A DNA stretch of 64,000 nucleotides, taken from contig CALULO010000007.1 in the NCBI GenBank assembly GCA_944321515.1, forward strand, positions 1 to 64,000, given 5' to 3'. The notes beneath the pieces were generated by a model that did no database searches, was not told the DNA's origin, and worked only from the letters and a program-made list of their open reading frames with translations. Each line of letters starts with the position of its first letter. The stretch's first letter is position 1. Below are positions 34,783 to 43,392 of this stretch, one piece after another. The position numbers and the translations under genes were made by a program. The stretch is from an uncultured Atopobiaceae bacterium. GTDB taxonomy: Bacteria; Actinomycetota; Coriobacteriia; Coriobacteriales; Atopobiaceae.

Positions 34783-36168
34783 CTACCCAAGCACGAAGCG
34801 CACGATATCGTTTCTCAGCACCACAACGAAGACGAACACGATGAACGCCAGCCCCAGGTAGCTGAGCGCGCTCTGGGCGCGCGCGGAGAGCGGGCGTCTT
34901 ATGACGAGCTGGATGACCTCGATGAGAATCTTACCGCCGTCAAAGGGCGGGATCGGCAGCAGGTTCATGAAGCCAAGCGAGAGCGAGACGGCACCCACGA
35001 GCACGGCGAGCTCGTACGCCCCCGTCTCTGCCGCCTGGGCTGCCATCGCGGAGATGCCCACGATGGACGATGACTGGTCGAGGACCTCCATGGTGTGGGC
35101 GGGCTGGATGAGGCGCGCCACGTAGGCACCAACCTGCCCGACGTAGCCGACCGTCGCCTGGGCGGCCTCTCCGAGCGTGGGGTGGTAGGTCTCGACGCTC
35201 GAGGTGACGCCCAGGAGCTCGACGGGCTCGCCATCCGGAAGGTCGACCTCGGTGACGTGGCTCTGGCCGTCGCGCTCGTAGGTGAGCTCGAAGTCCTGCC
35301 CCGCCTCGAGGTATGGCGAGAGGGCGTCGCTCATCTCCTGCCAGGTATCGACCTCGACGTTACCCACGGCGGTCACAACGTCCCCGGCCTCGAGGCCGGC
35401 CGCCTCGGCGTAGGAGCCGGCCTCCACGCCGCCGAGCGCGCTCGTGGTGGAGTAGAGGTCGACGCCGCGCACCATGAGGGCGCAGGTCACGATGACGAAG
35501 GCGAGGACGACGTTGACGGCCGGCCCGGCCGCGAGCATGCCCACGCGCTTGAGGAACCCGACGCCCTGATAGGTGCGGGCGCGCTCCCGCCTCAGGAACT
35601 CCTCGGCGCTCATGCCGGTCGGGTGCGGCTCGCCTGCGGCCGTGGAGCCGGCGCCGGTGAGGTCGTGGCCGCGGTCGTACTCCGTGAGGAGGTTCGCGTC
35701 GCGCGCGAGGGTCTCGAAGGCGGCGGGCCAGTCGCGCTGGCTTGGCTCCTCGCCGAGGGCGGGGTCGTAATAGGGCTGTACGGAGGCCCAGTCGCTCAGC
35801 GTGGCGAGCAGGGAGTAGGCGCGCTCGACTTCAACGCCGAGCTCACGTGCCAGCTCGTCAGCCCGAATCCGCCCGCGTTCCATGACCAGGCCGAGGGCTG
35901 GGGCGAGCAGCTCGTCGTCTGTGCCCTCCATGCCGCAGATGCGCGTGTAGCCGCCCAGGAGAAAAGGCGTCACGCCGAACTCCGTGCCTACCTTGCGGCT
36001 CTTGCGCGAGAGCTTCCAGCGGCACGGGAGGCCGAGGAAGAACTCGGTGGCGCGCACGTGGAAGGCGCGCGCGGCGAGATAGTGTCCCCCCTCGTGCACG
36101 AAGACGAGCGCGGAGAGGACGAGAAGCCCCCAGAAGACTGCGGAGGCCACGGACAGGACTGAGCTCAA
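34783..36168 (-). CDS. rseP: RIP metalloprotease RseP
   Basis: A 461-residue membrane protease with zinc site FVHEGGHYLAARAF in the first helix, GGYTRICGMEG, a PDZ domain (about 240-310, AAGLEAGDVVTAVGNVEV) and the C-terminal motif NLLPIPPFDGGK. RseP-type proteases cut membrane-spanning anti-sigma factors and signal peptides. Between residues about 83 and 197 there is an insertion of about 110 residues that standard RseP lacks; part of it (RIRADELARELGVEVERAYSL, 20 of these at most read as one helix pair) looks like a helix-turn-helix. The start is TTG 36168, overlapping the dxr stop, with GGGAGG 8 bases upstream. Confidence 0.92.
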   Translation of the reverse strand: MSSVLSVASAVFWGLLVLSALVFVHEGGHYLAARAFHVRATEFFLGLPCRWKLSRKSRKVGTEFGVTPFLLGGYTRICGMEGTDDELLAPALGLVMERGRIRADELARELGVEVERAYSLLATLSDWASVQPYYDPALGEEPSQRDWPAAFETLARDANLLTEYDRGHDLTGAGSTAAGEPHPTGMSAEEFLRRERARTYQGVGFLKRVGMLAAGPAVNVVLAFVIVTCALMVRGVDLYSTTSALGGVEAGSYAEAAGLEAGDVVTAVGNVEVDTWQEMSDALSPYLEAGQDFELTYERDGQSHVTEVDLPDGEPVELLGVTSSVETYHPTLGEAAQATVGYVGQVGAYVARLIQPAHTMEVLDQSSSIVGISAMAAQAAETGAYELAVLVGAVSLSLGFMNLLPIPPFDGGKILIEVIQLVIRRPLSARAQSALSYLGLAFIVFVFVVVLRNDIVRFVLG

Positions 36169-37364
36169 GGACGAACCTCCCGGACGATGGCGGACGCGGC
36201 CTCGCGCGCCCGCGCGTCGACCTCGTCAAGCTGACCTAGGCTCTCTACCCGTTCGACCTCGGTTTGCTCCATGACGCTCGAGACGATGCGCTCGATGTCG
36301 AGAAAACCGCACATGCCTTGACGGAAGCTTTCGTTTGCCACCTCGTTGGCGGCGTTCATGGCGCACGGGAGCGTGCCGCCCACCCGACCGGCCTCCCTGG
36401 CGAGCGCGAGGCAGCCGAAGGTGGCCTCGTCGGCCTCTCCGAAAGTGAAGGGGTCCTCCGCGCACCAGTCCACGCGGCGGGCCGTGGCGCCCCAGCGCTC
36501 GGGGTAGCTGAGCGCGTACTGGATGGGCGCACGCATGTCCGAGCTGCCGAGCTGTGCCTTCACGACGCCGTCGACGAATTCCACCATCGAGTGGATCTTG
36601 CTCTGGCGGTGCACGAGGACCCGGACGGAGTCGATCGGCTGCTGGAAGAGGTGGTGTGCCTCGATGACCTCGAGGCCCTTGTTCATGAGCGTGGCGGAGT
36701 CGATGGTGATTTTGGCGCCCATGCTCCAGGTTGGGTGCGCGAGTGCCTCGGACGCGGTGACGCCTGTAAGCTCGTCGCGCGTGCGCCCGTAGAAGGGGCC
36801 GCCGGAGCAGGTGAGCCAGATTCGCTCCACGTCCTCCGGGCGCTCCCCCACCAGGCACTGGTAGATCGCGCTGTGCTCAGAGTCGACCGGCAGGAGCCTG
36901 CCGGGGCGCGCGAGCGGCATCAGCAGGTCGCCGCCGCAGACGATGGACTCCTTGTTTGCGTAGGCGAGCGCCTTGCCCGCCCTGAGCGCGGCGTAGCCGG
37001 CGTGGATCCCGGCAAAGCCCACGAGCGCGTTCACGACCACGTCGACCTCGGGGAGCTCGGCGAGAGCGGTAACGGCCGCGTCCCCGCAGGTGAGCTCGCA
37101 GTCCCCGGCAAGCTCGGAAAGGACGGCGTCGCGGGCGTGGGACTCGTCGGCCACGGCCACGTGCGTCGCGCCGAACTCGCGCTGGGCGGCCACGAGGGCG
37201 CGTGTGGAGCGGTTTACACTCAGCGCGACCACGCTTACGCGATCAGGGTGATTGCGGCAGACGTCGAGCGTTTGGGCGCCGATGGAGCCGGAGCAGCCGA
37301 GCACGGCCACGCGTACAGGGCCGCGGCGCGTGGGCCGCGGCGCGGTGTCCTCGAAGATCGTCAC
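36165..37364 (-). CDS. dxr: 1-deoxy-D-xylulose-5-phosphate reductoisomerase
   Basis: Dxr converts DXP to MEP, the committed MEP-pathway step, using NADPH. The 399-residue protein has the nucleotide loop GCSGSIGAQTLDV, ANKESIVCGG, the metal and substrate motif PVDSEHSAIYQCL, and MNAANEVA. The start is GTG 37364 with GGAGG 6 bases upstream, overlapping the cdsA stop (GTGA); the longer open frame upstream lies inside cdsA. Confidence 0.96.
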   Translation of the reverse strand: MTIFEDTAPRPTRRGPVRVAVLGCSGSIGAQTLDVCRNHPDRVSVVALSVNRSTRALVAAQREFGATHVAVADESHARDAVLSELAGDCELTCGDAAVTALAELPEVDVVVNALVGFAGIHAGYAALRAGKALAYANKESIVCGGDLLMPLARPGRLLPVDSEHSAIYQCLVGERPEDVERIWLTCSGGPFYGRTRDELTGVTASEALAHPTWSMGAKITIDSATLMNKGLEVIEAHHLFQQPIDSVRVLVHRQSKIHSMVEFVDGVVKAQLGSSDMRAPIQYALSYPERWGATARRVDWCAEDPFTFGEADEATFGCLALAREAGRVGGTLPCAMNAANEVANESFRQGMCGFLDIERIVSSVMEQTEVERVESLGQLDEVDARAREAASAIVREVRP

Positions 37365-38308
37365 AGGATGCCTCCAAAGTGCAGAAGGAAGAAGGCGGCC
37401 ATGCCGCCAAAGAGCATCGAGTCGCTGCGGTCGAGAAGGCCGCCGTGACCCGGGATGAGGTTGCCTGAGTCCTTGACGCCCACGCCGCGCTTGAGGCGGG
37501 ACTCGAAGAGGTCGCCGATGACCGATGCGATGCCAACCACGAGCCCGCACACCACGGCGAGGCCCAGCCCGAGCTGTGGGACGACGAGGACGCCGAGCAG
37601 CACCCAGATGACAACCGATCCAACGATGCCGCCGACGAACCCCTCGACGCTCTTGTTCGGAGAGATGCGCGGAGCAAGCTTGTGGGTGCCGATGGCCGAG
37701 CCGACGAAGTAGGCCATCGCGTCGTTGCCCCAGATGGAGATCATGACGCCCAGCGCGAGAAGACCCCCGTTCAGGCCCGGGTCCCACATGCGCACGAGTA
37801 CGATGCTCGAGAACGCGAGGGAGGTGTAGAGCGGTCCGAACGCGGTGACGGCCACGTCGGCGACGCTTGCGCGCGGCGCGAACACGAACCAGCAGGCACA
37901 GGCCATGAGCAGAACGAAGATTACAAGCGTGAGGGCGAGAAGCCCGTTGGCGTAGGCGGCCACAGGGAAGAGCAGCGCTGCGGCCAGACCGACCGTCTCG
38001 TTTGGCATGCGGCCCGCCATGCGACAGATGCGGAAGAACTCAGAGCAGCACAGCCACGCCTCCGCCGCGATGAGCAGGGTGGTGGGGATGGCACCGAGCA
38101 GAAGGCAGGCGAGCGTCGCCACGGCATAGATGGCGCCCGAGGTGCTCCTGGTAAGGAGGAGCTCCGCCGAGCTGCGTGCCTTCTGGCCCTTGAGGTCGCC
38201 GGCGGCGCGGGCGTCCTCCTTCGACGCCCGTCGGTCCTCGAGCCGCTCGATCTGCCGGTCGAGGCCCGCCCCGTGGCGCTCGCCGTCCTTCTCGCCCCTC
38301 GCGCTCAC
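37361..38308 (-). CDS. cdsA: phosphatidate cytidylyltransferase
   Basis: CdsA makes CDP-diacylglycerol from phosphatidic acid. About 50 charged N-terminal residues precede roughly eight membrane helices. The signature motif is complete at the C-terminus: KDSGNLIPGHGGLLDRSDS, with SPNKSVEGFVGG before it. The GTG start overlaps the uppS stop (GTGA). The charged N-terminal extension is unusual and includes a copy of the recurrent 12-mer at codons 4-8. Confidence 0.95.
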   Translation of the reverse strand: MSARGEKDGERHGAGLDRQIERLEDRRASKEDARAAGDLKGQKARSSAELLLTRSTSGAIYAVATLACLLLGAIPTTLLIAAEAWLCCSEFFRICRMAGRMPNETVGLAAALLFPVAAYANGLLALTLVIFVLLMACACWFVFAPRASVADVAVTAFGPLYTSLAFSSIVLVRMWDPGLNGGLLALGVMISIWGNDAMAYFVGSAIGTHKLAPRISPNKSVEGFVGGIVGSVVIWVLLGVLVVPQLGLGLAVVCGLVVGIASVIGDLFESRLKRGVGVKDSGNLIPGHGGLLDRSDSMLFGGMAAFFLLHFGGIL

Positions 38309-39090
38309 GATGCGGACACACCCCCGAAGCGTCGAGAGCGCCCTTGGAAGGCCGCCACGGCACGCAGGAAGTCCCAGCGCGAGAAGTCGGGCCAGAGGGT
38401 GTCGGTCACGTAGAACTCGGTGTAGGCGAGCTGCCAGAGAAGGTAGTTTGAGAGCCTGAGCTCGCCCGAGGTGCGAATGAGGAGGTCAGGGTCAGGCAGC
38501 CCGGCGGTGTAGAGGGCGCCGGAGATCGCGTCCTCGGTGACGTCTGAGGGCGCGATCTCGCCGGTCGCGACACGCTCGGCGAGGGTGCGCGCCGCGCGGG
38601 CGATCTCTGCGCGCGAGCCGTAGTTGACCGCGAGCGCAAAGGTCATGCCCGTGTGGTCGGCGGTCTCCGCAAGCCCCTGCTGGAAAACCTTGCGCGTGCG
38701 TGCGGGCAGGGCGTCGATGTCACCAAGGAAGCGCAGGCGCACGTTCTCCTGGTGAAAGAGGGGCAGCTCGTTGACAAGCGTCGTGGCGAACAGGTGCATG
38801 AGCAGCTCGACCTCGCGGCGCGGACGTCGCCAGTTCTCCGTTGAGAACGCATAGACCGAGAGCACGTCGAGCCCGAGGCGCACGCTTGTGGTAACCGCCT
38901 CTCGCAGCGCGTCGACGCCCGCCACGTGGCCACGCGAGCGGTCGAGCCCACGGGCGGTAGCCCAGCGCCCGTTGCCGTCCATGATGATGGAAACGTGCGA
39001 CGGGATGCGGTCGAGGTCGACGTCACCAAGGCTGATGTCTGAAGGGGCGTCGGCGTAGTACGCCCGGAGCTTCTCTTCGTCTCGCTGCAT
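38305..39090 (-). CDS. uppS: isoprenyl (undecaprenyl) diphosphate synthase
   Basis: UppS extends farnesyl diphosphate with cis-isoprene units to make the undecaprenyl carrier for cell-wall synthesis. The 261-residue protein has SIIMDGNGRWA with the catalytic Asp, VYAFSTENW and RTSGELRLSNYLLWQ. It lies one base after frr. IPP for this enzyme is supplied by the MEP genes in this window. Confidence 0.95.
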   Translation of the reverse strand: MQRDEEKLRAYYADAPSDISLGDVDLDRIPSHVSIIMDGNGRWATARGLDRSRGHVAGVDALREAVTTSVRLGLDVLSVYAFSTENWRRPRREVELLMHLFATTLVNELPLFHQENVRLRFLGDIDALPARTRKVFQQGLAETADHTGMTFALAVNYGSRAEIARAARTLAERVATGEIAPSDVTEDAISGALYTAGLPDPDLLIRTSGELRLSNYLLWQLAYTEFYVTDTLWPDFSRWDFLRAVAAFQGRSRRFGGVSAS

Positions 39091-39091
39091 C

Positions 39092-39637
39092 CTAGATCTC
39101 CATGACCTCCGCGGTCTTGGCCTTGAGAAGCTCGTCGACCTTAGAGACGAAGGAGTCGGTCAGCTTCTGGATGGCCTTCTTCTCGCGGGTCTGCTCGTCC
39201 TCGGGAAGCTCCTCGTCGCGCTCGATGCGGCCGTTGGCGTCGCGACGGACGTTGCGGATGGCCACGCGGGCCTCCTCGGCCATCTGGCTGCACTCCTTGG
39301 CGAGCTCGCGACGGCGCTCCTCGGTGGGCTTGGGGAAGGGAAGGCGGATGCAGACGCCGTCGTTGGACGGGGTGATGCCGAGGTCGGAGCCCTCGATGGC
39401 CTTCTCGATGGCCTTGAGAGAGCTCTTGTCCCAGGGCTCAACGACGAGCATCGAGGCCTCGGGGACCTTGACGCCTGCGAGCTGGGTGACGGGGGTGGGC
39501 TGGCCGTAGTAGTCAACCTTGATGGCGTCCAGAATGTGCGGGTTGGCGCGTCCGGTGCGCACGCGGGCAAAGTTGCCCTTCAGGGCCTCGACGCACTTCT
39601 CCATGGACTTCTGCGCCTTGTCGGTGTGCTGGCTCAT
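39092..39637 (-). CDS. frr: ribosome recycling factor
   Basis: Frr, with EF-G, splits post-termination ribosomes. The 181-residue protein shows the conserved FARVRTGRANPHILD, YYGQPTPVTQLA, KAIEGSDLGITPSNDG and RLPFPKPTEERRREL. An AGGAGG site for its ATG overlaps the pyrH stop, indicating coupled translation. Confidence 0.97.
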   Translation of the reverse strand: MSQHTDKAQKSMEKCVEALKGNFARVRTGRANPHILDAIKVDYYGQPTPVTQLAGVKVPEASMLVVEPWDKSSLKAIEKAIEGSDLGITPSNDGVCIRLPFPKPTEERRRELAKECSQMAEEARVAIRNVRRDANGRIERDEELPEDEQTREKKAIQKLTDSFVSKVDELLKAKTAEVMEI

Positions 39638-39639
39638 GT

Positions 39640-40362
39640 CTAGTCCTCCTCGACGACGGTCGTTCCGACGTGCTCGCCGCTCACGGCAGCCATGAAGACG
39701 CCAGGCTGCTTGATGTCGAACACCATGATGGGCATCTTGTTGTCATGGCACAGCGCCGTTGCCGTGGCGTCCATGACCTTGAGGTCACGGTTCAGGACCT
39801 CGCGATAGCTGACCGTCTCGAAGCGCTTTGCGTCCGGGTTGGTGCGCGGGTCGGCGTCATAGATGCCGTCGACGTTGGTGGCCTTCATGAGGACCTCGGC
39901 GTTGATCTCACAGGCGCGCAGGGCCGCGGCGGTGTCAGTGGTGAAGTAGGGGTTGCCCGTGCCGGCGGCATAGATGGTGATGCGGCCCTTCTCGAGGTGG
40001 CGGATAGCGCGGCGGCGGATATAGGGCTCGGCGATCTGACGCATCTCGATCGCGCTCATGACGCGGCAGTCCATGCCGTTGCGCTCGAAGCAGTCCTGAA
40101 GCGAGAGCGAGTTGATGACGGTGGCAAGCATGCCCATGTTGTCACCCTGGGCCCGGTCCATGCCGGCCGCCGCCCCGGAGAGACCGCGGAAGATGTTGCC
40201 GCCGCCCACGACGATGGCAACCTGAACCCCCGCCTCCCAGACGGGCTTGATCTCCTCGGCGAGCCGTTGGGGCACCGCGGGGTCGATTCCGTAGGACTGC
40301 TCGCCCATGAGGGCCTCGCCCGAGAGCTTGAGCAGTACGCGCTTGTATTTGACGTCAGACAA
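39640..40362 (-). CDS. pyrH: UMP kinase
   Basis: PyrH phosphorylates UMP to UDP and belongs to the amino-acid kinase fold. The 240-residue protein has [20 protein letters not shown] and [14 protein letters not shown] choose TTG 40362, giving (M)[11 protein letters not shown], because GGAGG lies 5-6 bases upstream and this gives normal family length; the open frame extends further but without a ribosome site. Confidence 0.95.
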   Translation of the reverse strand: MSDVKYKRVLLKLSGEALMGEQSYGIDPAVPQRLAEEIKPVWEAGVQVAIVVGGGNIFRGLSGAAAGMDRAQGDNMGMLATVINSLSLQDCFERNGMDCRVMSAIEMRQIAEPYIRRRAIRHLEKGRITIYAAGTGNPYFTTDTAAALRACEINAEVLMKATNVDGIYDADPRTNPDAKRFETVSYREVLNRDLKVMDATATALCHDNKMPIMVFDIKQPGVFMAAVSGEHVGTTVVEED

Positions 40363-40424
40363 GCCGACCTCCACTCCGTCAAAAGGTTCCTGGGCGCATG
40401 GGCGCCCCCGTTTCCGTCCACGTG

Positions 40425-40430
40425 ATTCTA
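40425..40430 (-). promoter_or_regulatory. -10 box candidate upstream of pyrH
   Basis: Minus-strand TGCTAGAAT contains an extended -10 element 63 bases before the pyrH start. I see no good -35. The same GCTAGAAT string occurs upstream of two other genes (23983 and 29597). Confidence 0.35.
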
Positions 40431-40488
40431 GCAGAGCATGCCGACGCACCCGTGCCGGCACGGGCGAGCGCCCCTCGTCTGCACACGA

Positions 40489-40520
40489 GCGGGGCCGGCG
40501 ACAAGCGTCGCCGGCCCCGC
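40489..40520 (-). terminator. strong hairpin after tsf
   Basis: A 14-bp perfect stem (GCGGGGCCGGCGAC and complement) with an AAGC loop lies 22 bases beyond the tsf stop. No T-run follows, but position and stability suggest it ends or attenuates the rpsB-tsf transcript. Confidence 0.65.
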
Positions 40521-40542
40521 GTAAGAGCTGCTGTGTGAGAGC

Positions 40543-41415
40543 CTACTCCTCGCCGAAGGCGTAGCGGACGAAGCTCATGACCTCGACGTCGTCGCCGAGG
40601 GACTTGCCCACGTTCTTGGCGAGCTGACCGATGGTCACGGAGCCGTCCTTGACGAACTCCTGCTCGGTGAGGACGCTCTCCTTGAAGTACTTCTCGAGAC
40701 GACCCTGGGCCATCTTCTCCTGAATGGCCTCGGGCTTGCCGGACTCGGCAGCCTGGGCCTTGTAGATGGAGAGCTCGTGCTCGATGACGTCAGCCGGGAC
40801 GTCGTCGCGACGGGCGGCCACGGGTGCGGCGGCGGCGACCTGCATGGCCACGTCGTGCGCAAAGGTCTTGAACTCGTCGGACTCGGCGGTCTCAGACTTG
40901 CCGAGCTTGAAGGTCACGATGTCGGCGAGCTTGCCACCAAGGTGGACGTAGCTGCCGAGGGCGCCGTCAGCGGCGGTGACGCGCTGGAAGCGGGCAATCT
41001 TCATGTTCTCACCGATGACGTGGATCATCTCGGTCAGCTCGGCCTCGACGGTGGACTCGCCCATCGCGCAGGCCTTGAGGGCGTCGACGTCAGAGGGGTC
41101 GTTCTCGGCGACGACCTTGGCGAGCTCAAGGGCAAAGCCAGTGAACTTGGGGTTGGTGCCCACGAAGTCGGTCTCGCAGGTGAGCTCGAGAATGGCGCCC
41201 GTCTTGCCGTCCTCGGAGACGTAGGTGGCGATGGTGCCCTCGTTGGTGTCACGGCCGGCGCGCTTGACGGCCTTGGCGACGCCCATGGTGCGAAGGATGT
41301 CGACGGCCTTCTCGATGTCGCCATCGGCCTCGACGAGGGCCTTCTTGCACTCCATCATCGGGGAGTCGGTCATCTCGCGGAGCTGCTTGACGAGAGCGGC
41401 GGTAACCTGTGCCAT
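40543..41415 (-). CDS. tsf: elongation factor Ts
   Basis: EF-Ts regenerates EF-Tu-GTP. The 290-residue protein starts with a UBA-like domain (LVKQLREMTDSPMMECKKAL), then the TDFV contact region CETDFVGTN and a two-part core domain. It lies 42 bases downstream of rpsB, in the standard rpsB-tsf pair. Confidence 0.97.
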   Translation of the reverse strand: MAQVTAALVKQLREMTDSPMMECKKALVEADGDIEKAVDILRTMGVAKAVKRAGRDTNEGTIATYVSEDGKTGAILELTCETDFVGTNPKFTGFALELAKVVAENDPSDVDALKACAMGESTVEAELTEMIHVIGENMKIARFQRVTAADGALGSYVHLGGKLADIVTFKLGKSETAESDEFKTFAHDVAMQVAAAAPVAARRDDVPADVIEHELSIYKAQAAESGKPEAIQEKMAQGRLEKYFKESVLTEQEFVKDGSVTIGQLAKNVGKSLGDDVEVMSFVRYAFGEE

Positions 41416-41457
41416 GTTGTTCTCTCTTCCTACTTGAGCGTGTGCGGGGATGCTGAA

Positions 41458-42216
41458 CTACTCGGCGGGAGCGGCCTCGACCTCGGCGGGAGCCTCGGTG
41501 GTGCCGGCGGCCATCTCCTCGGCCGTGATCTGCTCCTTGCCGGAGCCGGCGAGGATAGCGTCAGCGGCGAGCTCGCACATGAGCGAGACGGAGCGGATGG
41601 CGTCGTCGTTGGCGGGCACGCCGTAGTCGATCACGTCAGGGTCGGAGTTGGTGTCGAGCAGGCCGACGACCGGGACGTGCAGACGGTTGGCCTCGCGCAC
41701 GGCAATCTCCTCGCGCTTGGTGTCAACCACGAAGATGGCCTGCGGCAGGGAGGTCATGGTACGAGCGCCGCCGAGGTTGAGCTGGAGCTTGGTGAGCTCC
41801 TTGCCCAGGACGGCCTGCTCCTTCTTGGGGAGAAGGCTCATACGGCCGTCCTCGACCATGGCCTCGAGCTCCTCCATGCGGTTGATGCGAGTGCGGATGG
41901 TCACGAAGTTGGTGAGCATGCCGCCGAGCCAGCGCTGGTTGATGTAAGGCATGCCGCAGCGCTCAGCCTGGGCCTTGACGGCCTCCTGGGCCTGCTTCTT
42001 GGTGCCGACGAACAGGATGGTGCCGCCCTTGGCCGCAGTCTCCTTGAGGAAGGTGTACGCGCGGTCGGCGCCGAGCATGGTCTGCTTGAGGTCAAGAATG
42101 TAGATGCCGTTGCGCTCGCCGAAGATATAGGACTTCATCTTCGGGTTCCAGCGGCGCGTCTGGTGGCCGTAGTGGCAGCCGGCGTCAAGCAGGGTCTGGA
42201 TAGTGATCTTAGCCAT
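41458..42216 (-). CDS. rpsB: 30S ribosomal protein S2
   Basis: The 252-residue uS2 protein begins with the conserved [19 protein letters not shown] and contains [22 protein letters not shown] and an acidic Ala/Glu-rich tail. AGGAGG precedes the ATG. A promoter and a leader of about 150 bases lie upstream. Confidence 0.97.
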   Translation of the reverse strand: MAKITIQTLLDAGCHYGHQTRRWNPKMKSYIFGERNGIYILDLKQTMLGADRAYTFLKETAAKGGTILFVGTKKQAQEAVKAQAERCGMPYINQRWLGGMLTNFVTIRTRINRMEELEAMVEDGRMSLLPKKEQAVLGKELTKLQLNLGGARTMTSLPQAIFVVDTKREEIAVREANRLHVPVVGLLDTNSDPDVIDYGVPANDDAIRSVSLMCELAADAILAGSGKEQITAEEMAAGTTEAPAEVEAAPAE

Positions 42217-42369
42217 GGTAACCTCCTGTGGTTGGTCCTCCGCGTGATGTCATCCCCGCCTCGCCACCCCGGACCTGGCTTCTAGCCTGGGGCACCACGG
42301 CGAGCGGGTCGTCACGCGTGTGAGATGGTGCCGCGCGGTAACGCGACATGCCGTGCTTGTGCACAACGG
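42217..42369 (-). promoter_or_regulatory. rpsB 5' leader
   Basis: The transcript predicted from the upstream promoter has about 150 untranslated bases before rpsB, with pairing segments such as CACCA...TGGTG and GCCCC...GGGGT. Autoregulation of S2 through its leader is known in other bacteria; whether this leader binds S2 is inference. Confidence 0.4.
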
Positions 42370-42375
42370 TTTGCA

Positions 42376-42404
42376 AGTATACCGGCTCAAGGGCGGGCTG
42401 TCGA
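42376..42404 (-). promoter_or_regulatory. rpsB promoter
   Basis: Minus-strand TCGACA (42404-42399) and TATACT (42381-42376) are 17 bases apart, between xerC and rpsB. The -10 is a near-perfect match. Confidence 0.7.
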
Positions 42405-42407
42405 GCC

Positions 42408-43391
42408 TCAAAGCTGGGGTTTTCGTGTGGGACCGCGGCTGGCCCGGGGATGGGCGGCGCTCGCTGCGGCGCGCAGGCGGTCAACGGAGAGGTGCGTGTA
42501 AATCTGGGTGGTGGAGAGGCTCTCGTGGCCGAGGAGCTCCTGGACGCTGCGGAGGTCCGCGCCCCCGTCGAGCAGCTCGGTGGCGAAGGTGTGACGCATT
42601 GCGTGAGGCGTGAGCGAGCTGTCGAGCCCGGCGGCCGCCACGTGCCTCTCGAAGCTTGAGCGCAGCGCGTCGGCGCTCATCCGGTTGCCCCGCATCGAGA
42701 GCAGGAGCGCCTCGCCCCCGCTCCCCCCGGGGCGCACGAGGGACGGGCGGGCCTCCTCCAGGTAGCGCCTCACCCACTCGAGCGCCACGTCGTAGAGGGG
42801 GACGATACGCTCCTTCGAGCCCTTGCCGAAGAGGCTCACCTGCCCCCGAGCGAGGTCCACGTCGCCCACGTCGAGCCCGGAGACCTCCGAGACGCGCGCT
42901 CCGGAGGCATAGAGGAGCTCCAGGAAGGCCCGGTCGCGCATGCCCGCGGGCGTGGTGGTGTCGCAGGTGGCGAGAAGGGCGTTGACGTCGGCGTCCGACA
43001 TGGTGTGCGGCAGGGTGCGGGCGAGTCGGGGGCTCGCGAGCGCAGCTGCCGCCTCGCCGCCGGAGAGCCCCTCCCGTGACATCCAGCGGTAGAGCCCCCT
43101 CAGCGCGGAGAGGCGGCGCGCGCGGGTGCGCGTTGAGTAGCCGGCCTGTGCAAGCTCGGCGAGGTAGCGCCTCAGCTCGGCATGGGTGACGTCCAGGGGG
43201 TCGACGCCCTCGCGCCTCGCCCACGCGGCGTAGGAGAGGAGGTCCGTGCGGTAGGCGCGCACGGTGTTGTCGGAGAGGCGACGGACCGAGGCGAGGTGGC
43301 GGCAGTAGCCCGCCACGGCGCGTTCCAGGGAGCGCGGGCAGCCGGGCTCGTCCTCGACGGACGTTGCGCCCCTCTCGCGCGCTCCGCCCAC
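42408..43391 (-). CDS. xerC: tyrosine recombinase XerC
   Basis: This 327-residue tyrosine recombinase resolves chromosome dimers. An N-terminal SAM-like core-binding domain (RLSDNTVRAYRTDL) precedes the catalytic domain with Arg in ASGARVSEVSGL, Lys in GKGSKERIVPL, HAMRHTFA, GHESLSTTQ and the nucleophile Tyr in TQIYTHLS. Its chromosomal place between trmFO and rpsB is that of xerC in Gram-positive genomes, so it is not a phage or integron integrase. The GTG start lies one base after the trmFO stop. Confidence 0.9.
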   Translation of the reverse strand: MGGARERGATSVEDEPGCPRSLERAVAGYCRHLASVRRLSDNTVRAYRTDLLSYAAWARREGVDPLDVTHAELRRYLAELAQAGYSTRTRARRLSALRGLYRWMSREGLSGGEAAAALASPRLARTLPHTMSDADVNALLATCDTTTPAGMRDRAFLELLYASGARVSEVSGLDVGDVDLARGQVSLFGKGSKERIVPLYDVALEWVRRYLEEARPSLVRPGGSGGEALLLSMRGNRMSADALRSSFERHVAAAGLDSSLTPHAMRHTFATELLDGGADLRSVQELLGHESLSTTQIYTHLSVDRLRAAASAAHPRASRGPTRKPQL

Positions 43392-43392
43392 G

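Noticed and set aside
40777..42285. Gly/Leu/Val-rich + strand frame of about 500 codons opposite tsf and rpsB
   Set aside because: It mirrors two ribosomal-cluster genes and shows repetitive composition typical of shadow frames.
42408..43391. XerC-type recombinase as evidence for a mobile element
   Set aside because: Its position between trmFO and rpsB is the normal housekeeping site, and no att sites, cargo or integron features are nearby.
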